The notes: a model not told the origin generated them from the letters alone. A DNA stretch of 64,000 nucleotides from Capitulum mitella (GCA_030062745.1 CP099850.1:2914001-2978000); one strand, 5' to 3'; shown: positions 1-11,029, counted from the stretch's first letter. Numbers and translations: made by a program.

Positions 1-329
1 TAATGTCGCAATGGATAGGCTGGATAGAACCGTGAACAAATGAACCAATTTGGATACGCCAAGACATCTCACCACGGTAATGTTACCAAGCAAAAAAAGG
101 TCGTTTCCTTTGTCTTTGTCGTGGTCGTTTGGAGCTATCACTGCGTTTACATCTTGTCATTTGCTTGTGATGATTAAATCCGTAATTTCCTCGGGATTTT
201 TTGGTATCATCCTTAGACCTTCAGGTTCTGGGACCCAACTTCGCTTAGGAGTTTCCTCCCTAAGCCGTGTTTCATTCACGTTCCTATCTCCAGGCAATTC
301 GTTTTGAGCTGATTAGGGATTAACCCCGA

Positions 330-806
330 CATCTTAGTTTTGACAACACGCTTTGTGCGCTGTCTTTCGTTGCTTCAAGAAATAACAGCGTATCATCCGC
401 GTGTTGCGAAATGCGTACTTCCTACCCTTATCCCATGTTTAATCAGTTAACGCGCTCCAAGTTCCGCATCATGTTTGCCAGTATCTCCGCTCGAAGAATG
501 AAGAGGTATCACAGGTTGGATCCCCTTATCTCAAATCCCCGGTGTAATATATCTGCAAGCCTAGAATTACCTTGTATGTTATTCGAGCAAAGTTTTGCGA
601 GTGTATATATAGCAGGCTGCGTAACTTTTTTAACTTAAAACCAAAGCTGTTAACGACAAGACATTGTTTTAAGGGAGACCAAGACATGGATTCAAAGTCG
701 GTCTCAAAGTCCACTGTCATGAGAATACCGACTTTCTTTTTTCGCTGATAATGATCAATGAGATCAAATTTTAGTCGTGAATTTTCGCCGATGAAGCGTC
801 CTCCAA
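330..806 (-). pseudogene. Reverse-transcriptase core of the L1-like LINE
   Basis: One open stretch on the minus strand carries GRFIGENSRLKFDLIDHYQR, then GILMTVDFETDFESMSW (where DFEKAFDS is usual) and FGFKLKKLRSLLYIHSQNF. After a frame change come a decayed RGIRQGDPLSPYLF-like block with YLFILRAEILANMMRNLERV, and RISQHADDTLLFLEATKDS with the catalytic ADD. The polymerase copies LINE RNA into the target site. The long open stretch suggests a moderate rather than ancient age. Confidence 0.83.
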
Positions 807-2656
807 CCCTCGCCCGCACTTGTCGTACTGCCATCGGGTGGTTACCACCCCGAGCCATCCACCTCACAGTTGAGATAGAGCCTTGCAACAAAAACCAGCG
901 AATTGGTTGGAACGTGTTAAATCTCACCGTGCCCGATTTGATCTTCTTAGGGCAAATCCTGATCTTCCAAGTTATATCAAAGAAAAAGATTTTACCGTTT
1001 GAGCAGTTCATAGTCCCAGGCGTAATGGGCCGTTATATGTTCATTAGAATCGTGAGGCAATTAGGTTACGGTGTATTCATGACCGGTTTTCGCGAGTGGT
1101 CGGAATCTAGTGGAAATAAGAAAAGAGCACATAAAGTATCTCACGCAGCACGACACAGATGCACAGATAGAGGCCACTGCTGAACACTGCATGAACAATG
1201 GACACTCAATCGACTGGTACAGGACAGAAGCACTAGCATTTGACATCCGTAGTAAACAAAGGAAAATCAAGGCAATTATCTACATATAGACAAAACACAA
1301 GCATTTAACAAAAACGTAGGCAGACATACAATTTTCATTGGTTATCTCGAACTCCTGAAGACAAAAAGCAACATAAGTAGTAAAGTGGTTAAACCCACGT
1401 GCTTTTACATAATAGTTTTTTCTTGCCGCAATGCTTTCACAGGATCAATAACCGCAGTTCACGTTTATCGTGAACTGTATGTTCCGTGCATTTGTACCGT
1501 CTGACGACGAACCCGAGATGAGCTTGAAGGCGATCGTGAATAAACCGTAGCCTAATTGCCTCACGATTGTATTAAACGTCCAACGAAAAAGTTTTTTCTT
1601 TTTGCGCTACAAACGGAATATCTTGCACGTTATTCCTCATGTGGCAACGGCACAGTCATTTGTGGTGCTAAATCAGATAGAGTAACTTCTCGTCGTTCTT
1701 ATGACATGCAGTTTTACTGTCTGAGGTCAATTGGTCGCATTCCAGGTGAGACCAACATATGCCCTTTCCATCCGCTTGTTCATTTTTTTCGGATTTTTTT
1801 TCATTGTTTTTCAATTTCATTCGGAATCCGCTCCCGACACGATTTGGAAGGCAGTTTGTTAGACGTCGATGCCTGTTTCTAAATCCAAACAGCTTGAAGT
1901 GGTTTATCGAACCAGATTCATGTGCACAGAAAAAAATAGCAAAATGTCAGCCGGGGTCATCCGAGGTTAAATGGCTCATTTCTCTCTGAACACTTTGAAC
2001 TGGACATTCATCGAAAATTCCTCAGAAAAAAACGGCAAATGATGTCTGCCTGCGTCTCTAGCGTCAAAGCAATGTAACGCGCATTCACCTGTCGCGTGCC
2101 GCGGCGGCGTTCCGGTTTCGATGGTCACGCGTGATTGTGGCGGGGTAAGATTATCGATCGATCCGATCGGTCATTACGCGTCAGAGCGATCAGCCTCCAT
2201 CGCGTCAGAGTCCTGAGGAACTGCTAGTATTGTCGGTTTTTACGAAGACTTCCGCTACTGATAATTTTTGGCAATTAGGGCTCTCCACAAAATGTAAAAT
2301 TATTCGTGACCTAATTTGAGCTTACCCCTGACTTTCATCTTTCGTAGCATCTAGGAGCACAATTTCGACGAATGCGAGATGCAGCTTGCAAAATATTCAG
2401 CAAATATGGCATCTGCAGTGCACCTGACGCGTTGCTCGCACATTTTACAATACCCGGTGCTTTGGGGTCGTGACATGCCCTCGAGAATAAGGTCATGTCT
2501 AACAAACCAAAAGTGAGAAAAACTTGAAATTTCAGGGAACCTGCAGAAAGAATAAAAAAGCTACTAAAACAACCAAAACCTCTGTCCTAAATAGCCCGGC
2601 GTTTATCGAAGAAAAACCACTTCGGGTGGTATACGCCCCCTATGTACGGGCGAGGG
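807..2656. mobile_element. TTAA-flanked inverted-repeat element (piggyBac-like MITE) inside the L1-like LINE
   Basis: The left end reads CCCTCGCCCGCACTTGTCG. The right end, read inward on the other strand, is CCCTCGCCCGTACATAGGGG, so the first ten bases match exactly. TTAA follows the right end (2657-2660) and CCAA, probably decayed TTAA, precedes the left end (803-806). Removing the 1850 bp brings the LINE's TACVK and GRFIGENSRL together, the join expected in an L1-like RT apart from one base of frame slip. CCCT ends plus TTAA target sites are typical of piggyBac elements. No transposase was recognised inside, so it is probably non-autonomous. Confidence 0.7.
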
Positions 2657-3734
2657 TTAACGCAAGCAGTTAAGTCGTCGCAAACTAGCTTTTGTACCGC
2701 TGTCTTCAATCTCGCTGCCACAACAGCTGAAAATATCTTATAATCTATACTGAGCAGCAATATAGTTCCCCATCCCTTGATGTTGTGCGCTCGGCGTCTA
2801 TCTTTCGATATCAGTGTTATGATTCCTTCTCGTTGTGAGATCGATAGCCGATGATTCTCTATTGCGCATAGGACAGAACTATGTAAAACTTAAGCTTTCC
2901 CAAAAAAGTCCGAAGAATTCGATTGTAAAGCCGTGGGAGCCCAGTGACTTTCCAGATGTTGTGTTGTTGTTTAGTCTATCGTTATTTCCTCGCGGAACGT
3001 TACTTTTTCACCCTTCGGCGTCAAACACTCTTGGTTAGTGATACGCTGTGGCTCTCCCTCGTATATGACAGATAACTAATTTGCGAACTCTTTAATTATC
3101 TGTTTTACTCGGACTACGTGATCGTCCTACTCTAGCCAACGAATAGTCTTTTTCGTTCCGTGCCATTCGTCCAGTGGCAAAAATGTCTTGATGGCTTTTC
3201 TCTTCAGCATGCCATTTCGCCGTAGAGTGGGTCATCAGTCCTTCAGTTTTACACTTTCTTAGAAATTCCAGTTTGTCATGTAACATCATGAAATTTGGAA
3301 CTCCCTCAGGGACTCAAGGTCGCCGAATACTTATGTTTGCGTCTTCTGTCTGTTGTAGTAGTTGTTCTTCTCTCTGTCTGTGCATCTTAGCCTCCTTTTT
3401 CCACCCATTACACTTGCACTCCTCAGTTCCATCAGAAACGAGTGGAACAACTGCGATTCATCTGTCGTTAGTTGAGCAATTTTTCCTACGTCTTGTGTTG
3501 TGAGAAACTGCGCATCATACATCCGTGCAGCACATTCCCTTTTGGTGTTTAATACAGTATCACTGATCTTACTAACGTAGTCGTTCTCATTTAGCTGCGC
3601 AGCGTTCAGTTTCCACAACCCTGGCCCACGTTCTTCCCGTCCGAGGCAAACTTGTAATATTATTCTGCTGTGGTCCGTTCGATGTCAGAAGGTGTTAAGT
3701 GTCTGTCAATAAGCAACAGGCCTAGCCTCGACTG

Positions 3735-4335
3735 TTTGAAGTGTCTGCTTTGACCACGCGTAGCCCTGCTCCGCATGGGTGTACTAATCGCCACACATCT
3801 GTCAAAGCTTTTCTCGAGATTAAATCTTCCAGAACAGATTTGGCACGTGTGCTGTGTTCTGCTTGTCAGCTTTTCGTATCTAGTGTTTGGTCCATAATTA
3901 GGTTAATATCTCCGACTAGAATTACAAACCACCGTTTATCTGGTCTAACAGCGCATCAGGACGTTTGCGGAATTCCGGGCAGTCAGTGTTTGAGCATTGG
4001 GCTATTGCCAAGACTACATTTCTTTCACATGCCTTTGCTTTAACAGCCAGCAGTTCCCTTTTTCGTCTCGATGAACATGCAGGGGTCCTACGGAGAAATC
4101 GTTCTTGAACAAAATGCAATCAGCTCTCTGGTTTTTGCTGTACGACGAGAAAAAGGCTTTGCAACTCCACAGGATTTCAAACGTGATTTGCTTAACCTCT
4201 GGGATATGAATGTCTTGGAGAAATGAAATTTCCCCGTCTGTGTCTCTGAGAAAATTTAGCACATCCCGTGGCTTGTGCAAATTGTTGAATCCTCTGTGCA
4301 GACCATAAGTTAGCGACAACGCGACTATATCTTCG
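3735..4335 (-). pseudogene. APE endonuclease domain of the L1-like LINE
   Basis: Minus-strand remnant of the apurinic-type endonuclease that nicks target DNA for LINE integration. Blocks seen in order are NNLHKPRDVLNFLRD, ISFLQDIHIPE (LQETH-like; the usual ETH reads DIH), ILVGDINLIMDQ (the GDxNxxxD block) and LEDLISRKALTDVWRLVHP near the end of the domain. Two or three frames are needed, so it is not functional as it stands. The order and spacing match L1/Tx1 elements. Confidence 0.82.
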
Positions 4336-5639
4336 ATTTTGCTGGCTCAAATAGGCGAGGGCGATGGTTTTCGGTGAGTGTCGCAAGGCTACACAACCTT
4401 AGCATCATGCAAAGATCCATAAGTAAGACGACACCGACCAGACATCGTCCACTGGTCATCTATCTCTGCCGTCAGCAGTTTACGCCTTGCAGCATCCGGC
4501 TCTGTCACCCGCTAGTTCTCCGCTCGCGACAGATGATCTTCAGCTCTGCTGCGCCGGTCTTTTGAGCGGTGCTTCCTTGCCTCGATTTAGCGCCAAAATT
4601 GTCCGTCGTGTTAATGACGTTCTGGATTGCAGTGAACTGCAAAAGCATGCCGAAGCCGAATCCCTCGCATTGTTTACACGCTTCTCACCGGGGACGTCAA
4701 TATCATGAGTAGAAAATGCTTCTCTCATCGTTCTGTCGAAGCAGCCTTTACATTTCAAAGGCCTTTCAGGCATGGCATGGTGTCTATGCTATTTAGGACC
4801 GGAAACGATGTCGATGGAAATTATTTACCGGATGCCAGACGTTGTTTGGCGGTAAGAGCATCAGTAGGTTGTTGGAGTCGGTTCCATGTGTATTGTGCCA
4901 TGTGCCATACTTTGCCTAGCGTGCTCTGAAAGCTATTCATGACAAGACAGTCTGAATAAAGGTAATAAAAAGTATTCCGTTCAGATACTTCTGCCTGGCT
5001 TTGTTTTTCAGCTTGCCCCTGTTGGGTTCACCAGCCAAACACGCCGTTATTGATTTCCCTTAGGTGAGGAGCATGCTGTGTTTTCAGTTATGAATGTTTG
5101 AAAGAATGTGATGCTAAAAAGACTTACGTATCTCTACACTCTCCTACGTGCTCCTTAAGTTTTCTTTTACATTTTCTTTCCATTACCAATGCGTATGTAA
5201 GTGTTTTTCCGCTATAGCTTCATGTAACCTGGTTATGTCGAAGGGAATAGTTCATATGATATCGCGTATGTTAAATGTTGCTACGCGAGTACATTGCGAC
5301 CAATACAAAAGAAATCCATAGGGGGGGAAGAGTTTTAGGATAACCTTTTGGCAGTACTTTAAAGCATGCTATGACGTCACCACTTCACACCGTGAACCCA
5401 AACTGGTTGGATGACTTCCTGATAGGTTATATATCGCTTTGCTGTACCTACGTTTCTTTCATGGTATTGTTAGCTGTTGTAACGTTATTCATTTTACCCA
5501 GGCCATAATTGCTATGAGTTTACGGTTGAACTGATGGACCCGGTGCCTTATATTTTATTGCTGGAATTGACGTCGTAATCACAGCTCTATGTGGGTATGA
5601 TCGTATGCTAACATAAATAAGACCAGTTTTATCACCTGC
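4336..5639. other. No gene recognised between the two LINEs
   Basis: The part near 4400-4780 may contain an eroded first ORF of the minus-strand LINE: a short Cys/Lys-rich reading around 4700-4770 includes PLKCKGCFDRTMREAF, but no proper zinc-knuckle spacing is visible. From about 4940 to 5640 the DNA is unremarkable, moderately AT-rich, and carries no repeat I could align elsewhere in the window. Confidence 0.5.
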
Positions 5640-7133
5640 AAATCTGTTAACACCTCAGGAATACGATGGAAGACGAAACTTGACAACCATCACAGTCATC
5701 CCAGCTGGACGAGGAAGACCTGCAAGTCGCTTTTACTGATATTGACCGAAGAATAGCCGCCAATGATTCTGTTTGGCGCTCTATTGAAAATGCCATCGGC
5801 AGTAAAAAATGCGGTGCTTAGTAGTCCAGGCGTCTCGGCAGATACGCTCAACAGCTGTTTTGCCGACCTTGGCCCGGGGATGGCCTTTGGCGTCGCCAGT
5901 ATGCCCTGGGCTGCCCTGAATTACCTTGCAGCGCGCCGCCTCCCGCGCCTAGCGCTCGCACCTCCACCATGTCACCGGTCCCCTGCGGCGAGCTCCGAAA
6001 GGTGATTTTTGACATGCAGGGTTCGTCTGCCGGGTATGACGGATTCGGCATGGATGTGTTCAACGCCTCATTCGATGCAGTCAGTGGCATTATTCTCCAT
6101 GTTGTTAATTCATCTTTGACGTCTTCTGAATTCCTCAATGTCTGGAAAGATTCCATTGCCACCCCATCCCCAAGTCTGGGCCCCTGTCTAATCCATCTTC
6201 ATTCCGGCCGATCTCAATCATACCCGCTATCGCCAGCATTGTCGAAAAAGTCGCCCAAATTCAGTTGTATCAATACTCTTCAGTAAACCACCTTTTCTCA
6301 AGTAACCAGCACGGATTTCAGCCCGGCGGCTCTACTGAAACTGCCCTCATTTCTGTCATTGATCGCATTGTATCGTCCACCGACGGCGGCGAAATTTGTA
6401 AATTTCAATGCAATTTTTTTTCTCATTGATGTTGATCTCTCAAAATCACTTCTGAAATTGGCTCAGTATGGCGTTGATATCTCCCGGTTTTCTGCCTACC
6501 TCTGTGGTAACACCCAGTGTCAGTTTCATCGACTCTTCTGGAAGGAGGCACCCCTCCAGAAACACATCCATGCCTAGCAGCATGGTTGCCTTTCAGGGCT
6601 CATCTCTGGGCCCTCTTATGTACAACATATTTACGAATGATGTCTTCAGCATTTTCACCGAAAATGTTGGCACCGTTTGGTATGCGGACCATGTACAAGT
6701 GCTCATCACCGACAAAAGAATATTCTCTCCTGAATCATATTTTGCTCATGAAAAGCATCCTTTGCTCGTTCAGTCTCTGGCTTCGCGCGAGTTCCTTAAT
6801 CCTATTCCCGGCAGGGGGGCTGAATCCGTCCCTCTCGGGTTTTCTGCTTGCCAATTCCAGGATTTTTGACGCAGATTCACGAGCTTGGCGATTTTCCCTA
6901 GCTATTCTTTCTACGTATTGTCACAAAATTTCGAAATTCTGTTCTGCTCAGGGGCGAAGCCAGGCAACGTTTTTAGGAGGCACCTCAGGCCATTTTAGGC
7001 GATGTTGAGGGTAAAAGGAAAATGACTACCAAAAATACCTTTAATAAGATAAAACTTAAAACTTTATATGGATGTATAACTTAATAGTTGGGCAACGTGC
7101 AAATACAATCTTGTTTATCAGAGGTACTTTACA

Positions 7134-7157
7134 AGGTCAGGTGAAGGTCAAAAGTCA
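7134..7157 (+). promoter_or_regulatory. AGGTCA half-site cluster in element A copy 1
   Basis: AGGTCA at 7134-7139, AGGTCA at 7145-7150, then AAGTCA at 7152-7157, which makes a DR1 (direct repeat, one-base spacer) of the type bound by HNF4/RXR-class nuclear receptors. Binding is inference. Confidence 0.4.
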
Positions 7158-7422
7158 AAATTTGGTTTTATAGTAAAAATTTTGGCTTTTTTTTAAATAC
7201 CAAATTCGGGATACATATGACGTAGAAGGATGCCCTCTACTTGTGCATCAAGTTTCAGCTTGATATCAGGTTGGGTCACGGAGCTATAACCTAAAATGTC
7301 AATGCGCGTACCCTATATCACAATAGCCGTGAATTGGAATTTTTGAAATAGAGTAAATTAAAATGACTGAAAACGTTCACAGATAATATTAAATGCACAC
7401 GAGATCATTCGAGGTGACTCCA

Positions 7423-7455
7423 AGGTCACTGGAGGTCATTTATGGTCAAAGGTCA
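7423..7455 (+). promoter_or_regulatory. DR4 plus DR1 nuclear-receptor-like motif in element A copy 1
   Basis: AGGTCA at 7423-7428 and 7433-7438 are separated by CTGG (DR4). TGGTCA at 7443-7448 and AGGTCA at 7450-7455 are separated by one base (DR1). The DR1 is recognisable at the corresponding place in both other copies of the family (20143-20155 and 26696-26708), so it was part of the founding element. Confidence 0.45.
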
Positions 7456-8874
7456 CAAGTTAGTCTGAGGAGCATATGACCATGGCAGTTCTCCTTTTTC
7501 ATGTCCCTGGCACCGCTTATGCTAACATTATACAAATATCGCAATACGATTTGCAGTTCTGCAGCATATCATGATTACCAGAGGCCAAAAAAGCGCTTTT
7601 GCCTTTTTTGTTCATTCAGTTGTTAAAAGTCTAATCCTCCGGTTTTTGAAACCCTGTGAACGCCTATGAATTTTCTCAGAATTTCAAATAAGTGTACCAG
7701 TTTTAAAAGTCCCATCCATAATCTCTCGATTCATGCCAATTTCATCGAAATCGGTTAATAAGCAACGGAGCTATAAGACGTCCAAAAGTAGCCCCCATTT
7801 TGCTGTTTCCCCCCCCATATCCACCCCTTTCAGAATTCTGATTTTTTTCGAAATAAAGTTTACGTCATGGCGAATCATTGCCGTTTGTTGCGATGAAATC
7901 GGATGTGTGGTTCTCGAGATCTCGGGGGGGGGGGCAAATCCGTCCCCCCTGCCGGTACTCGGCCGAACTGTCTAGCCCTCCGGGAATAGGGTTAAAACTG
8001 AACGTCAGCAAACCTCAGCTGATGGTCTTTGGCAGCCAACAAAATATGCGCAGCATCCTTGTCTTTATTGTGAGGTTTCGAGACACACTGCTGTCCCCTG
8101 TTACCACGGTGAAAAATCTCGGCTTGATCTTTGACCGTCCTCTTTCCTGGCACCCACATGCCTCGGCCATCTCTAACCGCTTGCTGTTGGGTCTTGTACA
8201 CCGGCGAAATAATCTTTCGCACCGGGCGCTGCGCACTGTTGTCCCAACCCTGGTACTCCCACACATTCGGCAGTGTCTTGCTGTTTATGGGAGTGATTGA
8301 AAAAAACTCGTCTCGGCTACAAGCAAGTAATAAATGTTGCTGCAAAAGCCATTTTTGGACGCTAAAAATTTGGCCACCTTCCGATCTGCTTCAAAGCCTT
8401 GGTTGGCTCCCCACGGGCGACATGGTGACGCTCAGAAGCTTGACACTAACCCATCAAGTGCTCCCCAGGGCGAGCCCGTGGATTTGTTTTCACTTTTCAT
8501 CAGAAATAATGAAATCCGTGCCCGCCATACTCAGCGAGACGACCGTTTCCGCCCCCCTCGCCCACGCACAGAGGAGACAAGCGCACATTCTCTGACCGTG
8601 CCTGCGCTGGTCTCCACCTGCTTCATTCCGACTCGCTTTCTCCTCTTGCTTATCAAGTCAAGGTCACTGTCCTTTCCCATCTCAAGTCCACTGTCAGGTA
8701 ACCAGCCTTCGCTTTGCTCTCTCTGCCGCCAACGACGTGATGAAAGATTGAGTGCGTGTGCTAACCGTGTAAACTTCCCAGTTTTTGACTCCGGGACTTC
8801 ATAGCCACATGTGTTTTATCACTCTGGACGCCCCCATGGTGCATAATACAATACAATACAATAATACAATACAT

Positions 8875-9030
8875 AAGCGCGGGAACCATGGGACCAGCGG
8901 CTTTAGTCGCCCCCCACTCCCCGAACTTTTCTGAAATTTAACACTGACCCTATGGGTGTTGATTGGAAAGAACTGACCCAACATATTTCCCCCAACCGAA
9001 AAAAAAGTTCCCGTGCCCCTGATACAATGC
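8875..9030 (+). repeat. Dispersed repeat family C, copy 1
   Basis: About 150 bp after the LINE tail. It shares CCATGGGACC, the AACTTTTCTGAAATTT block, the TGACCCTATGGGTG block and a trailing C-rich run with 22595-22745 (opposite strand) and with 56460-56625. No coding or structured RNA signature was seen. Confidence 0.6.
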
Positions 9031-9955
9031 CATACAACTGAAACCTTAGCGCTTGCCCAATCAGCATTTCAAAAACAGACAGTGGGCCATGCAAAAGTTT
9101 AACGAGCGGTGCCGGAAACAGAGACTTGGCGTAGATTTGAAAACTGTTACAGAACTGGCTACAACCCTGCACCGTTTTAATGGAAAACTTAAATCTTCTA
9201 ACCGCCAGCTGCTCATGCCGAACAGCCTAGCTTGCAAACGTGCCATAATACAGAGATCAGGCAAACTGCTCTTAACCACGTAAAGATACCGTTTTTTCAA
9301 GACCAACCAGATTTTTGTGCCAAAGTGCGAACTATGTGCCTAAGACGGCAACGCGAAGCCGAAGCGCAAAGCGCAGATAGCTCCTGGAGATTAACAGGAG
9401 ATCAAACAATATATTTCGCATCCCAGGCCTGTAATTGATCCCCGTCGTCTCAGCCAAACCGTGCGGTTATTGGTGGCTTTTAAGCCGGGCTGTCGTGGAC
9501 GGAAGATTTACCGGCAGCTGCAAAAGAACAGTCTTGAGTGTGTAACTCACGACATGGGATGCGAGCAATCGACGATGAATCAGTCGGTGGTTGGGAACCA
9601 CGATGGCGGATCTTCTGCGGAGGCTCAGCGGAACAACTTCACCAGGATCTACGACTGCAGAATGGGTCAACACACGTCGACGCTAAGCGTGCGTCATTAC
9701 ATTGGAGCTCCGACGGTGAGCGTGCTGAACGTCATTGTAAACACAACTGAGTCACCAACTAACCGCAGAATGAATGGCGTCACCGTTTTACTCTTGAGCT
9801 TCAAGTGTAAATCACAAGTCAGAAATGAATAAGCAAAATATGATAATCGAATGAATCACCGACCAGTCGAATTAAACAGTGAACGCTACTGAAATTTCGC
9901 CGCTATCGCATAAACATTACTGGGAATAAGGGGGTCTGAACTTTAACGACTCAGA
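9031..9955. other. No gene recognised upstream of the allatostatin promoter
   Basis: Short open frames occur on both strands here, for example 9461-9832, but none shows a family motif, consistent splice sites or a repeat relationship. Confidence 0.5.
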
Positions 9956-10023
9956 ATGACTCAGCCCGGTCTGGCGGCGCCCGGCGCGCTTCTCCCTGTC
10001 GAGCCCCGTGCCCTGCGGTGTTT

Positions 10024-10080
10024 CCAATCCGTGACGTCACCGGCGGCGGGGGCGGTGGGCGGTGGCCACGTTAAAAAAGC
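10024..10080 (+). promoter_or_regulatory. Candidate promoter of the C-type allatostatin gene
   Basis: In order upstream of the ATG at 10124: CCAAT at 10024-10028, a perfect cAMP-response element TGACGTCA at 10032-10039, GC-box-like GGGGGCGGTGGGCGG near 10048, and a TATA-like TTAAAAAA at 10071-10078. A start near 10100 would leave a 5' leader of only about 20-25 bases. The sites are seen directly; promoter function is inference. A rival reading is that CCTTTCCAG just before the ATG is a splice acceptor and the true first exon lies further upstream. Confidence 0.45.
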
Positions 10081-10123
10081 GCGCGGCCGTCGCCGGCCGC
10101 CCAGTGCGCGCGGTCCTTTCCAG

Positions 10124-10261
10124 ATGAGTGCCCGACGTGCGGCCCGATACCTGATGCTGGCGCTGGCGGCCGCCGCGGCCGGCGCGCCGCCGCCGTCCGG
10201 CGGCACTCCGCGGCATCTGCTGAGCCTCGGCCCCGCCGTTGCTGACGCCCGACAGCAGCAG
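10124..10261 (+). CDS. C-type allatostatin precursor, exon 1 (signal peptide)
   Basis: Forty-six codons starting MSARRAARYLMLALAAAAAG form a classical secretory signal: basic n-region, hydrophobic YLMLALAAAAA core, and small residues (AGA, then PPPSGG) where signal peptidase would cut. The exon then reads PRHLLSLGPAVADARQQQ and stops at CAG|GTGAGC, a consensus donor, in phase 0. The allatostatin exon at 21021 begins in phase 0, so the two join in frame to a 104-residue preprohormone, a normal size for single-copy AST-C precursors. The upstream in-frame ATG at 9956 was not chosen because it would bury the signal peptide. It sits in a GC-rich block with a CRE and a TATA-like box. Signal peptide and donor are seen directly; the link to exon 2 is inference, and a middle exon is possible. 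Confidence 0.55.
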
Positions 10262-10879
10262 GTGAGCACGGAGCACTGAGCACGGGGGAGCGCTGAGCAC
10301 GGCGCGGCGAACACGGCGCGGTGACCCTCGCGGTTGCCTCCTGCCAGGTGTGTCCCTGAGGGCATCGCGCTATTCAGTGCGGAGATATTTTCATGCATGA
10401 TGAGTAGGTGACATGTCAGATTCTGTTTACATGCGTACGTTGTACTGCGGACAAGCGTGCTCAGTTGCTTGCCGACACGCAAGGGTTTTGACTCGATCAG
10501 CTGACGCTGCAGCTAAAAAGCTTATCCTCGTGTTTTATTGAAGAAAACCTGTCTCAACAGGCGTCACCTTCAACTTCCGTCAGCTTTTCGCGTGCTGTAC
10601 ACTACGGCGTTTATCCTTGCTTGCTCGTTTCTTTGCTTCTTTTCCGTAGTTAAGTTAACAAACATGCACGATATGGAATATGTGTCGTTTGTAGTTGACC
10701 GACGTTTTCTGAATGGTCGCCGTATTTATTCAGCCATACGCAATGGTGGCGAAAGCGGGACGACGGAGACAGTTGCCACGTCAATAGCAATGGATGAGGG
10801 GCAAAACTATGTTTTGGTCCTCTCCCCCGCGCTCCCCCAATGCGTGAGTTCTGGGAACCTCTTATGGAACTGAACAAGT

Positions 10880-11029
10880 CAGTCCAAAACCGAGATCACG
10901 GTAAAAAAGAAATGAGTCTGAGTTTAACATATTACATTGCAAACGCGAAAATAAGCACACGGAGCACGTGTCCCGTCAAGCCTCATTCTGTTAGTGGGTG
11001 TAAACTGTCTTCCGGGAGAGAGCCTCGAA
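10880..11029. other. Left approach to the ~140-bp array
   Basis: Short stretch with no recognisable gene; the first weak matches to the tandem unit begin near 11030. Confidence 0.4.

Larger units (their letters stand above)
1..4335 (-). mobile_element. L1/Tx1-like LINE, decayed, interrupted, running off the left edge
   Basis: Read on the minus strand, this is the second ORF of a non-LTR retrotransposon, in several frames. From its 5' side (about 4335) downward: an APE-type endonuclease with NNLHKPRDVLNFLRDTDGE, the GDINLIMDQ block and the ALTDVWRLVHP block; a GPGLWKLNAAQL linker (about 3610); NIKGWGTILLLSIDYKI of the reverse transcriptase (about 2700-2850); then, after a foreign insertion, GRFIGENSRLKFDLIDHY, MTVDFETDFESMSW, and near 380-410 the catalytic block QHADDTLLFL. 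These are the family's usual blocks in the usual order. The clade call rests on WKLN, DVWRLVHP and the DFEKAFDS-like motif. Frames shift several times and stops interrupt it, so it is a dead copy. The 3' end lies outside the window. No ORF1 was recognised upstream. Confidence 0.85.
6800..7991. mobile_element. TTAA element A, copy 1 (piggyBac-like, non-autonomous) nested in the L2-like LINE
   Basis: Left end TCCTATTCCCGGCAGGGGGG and right end (other strand) CCCTATTCCCGGAGGGCTAG form the terminal inverted repeat. Exact TTAA lies on both sides (6796-6799, 7992-7995). Deleting the element with one TTAA joins LWLRASS to LKLNVSKP in one frame, the usual WLxxNxLKLNxSKT block of L2-type RT. This is direct evidence of insertion into the LINE. 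Inside there is no transposase, but several AGGTCA half-sites (7134, 7145, 7423, 7433, 7450). Homologous copies, reversed, lie at 19589-20805 and 26169-27331. Confidence 0.88.
5640..8874 (+). mobile_element. L2/CR1-like LINE, decayed, interrupted by a 1.2-kb DNA element
   Basis: Reverse-transcriptase blocks appear in the proper order on the plus strand: SADTLNSCFADLG, KVIFDMQGSSAGYDGFGMDV, HVVNSSLTSSEFLNVWKDS, then FQPGGSTETALISVIDRI, LIDVDLSKS (LLDLSAAFD-like), LKLAQYGVDISRFSAYL, FQGSSLGPLMYNIFTNDV and VWYADHVQVLI. The catalytic YADD reads YADH. After the inserted element (6800-7991) come LKLNVSKPQLMVFGSQQ, VKNLGLIFDRPLSWHPHAS, a SLGWLPTGD block and RTFSDRACAG. The element ends in an ATACAATACA-rich tail at about 8848-8874, a LINE-type 3' tail. 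The STETAL and LGWLP blocks point to L2/CR1. Frameshifts and stops make it inactive; the endonuclease and ORF1 parts are missing (5' truncated). Confidence 0.85.

Noticed and set aside
4540-4773. LINE ORF1 zinc-knuckle protein
   Set aside because: Only CKGC is visible; the His and last Cys of a CCHC knuckle are not in place.
9956-10123. Upstream in-frame ATG as the allatostatin start
   Set aside because: It would place 56 Arg/Pro/Gly-rich residues before the signal peptide and overlaps the promoter-like boxes.
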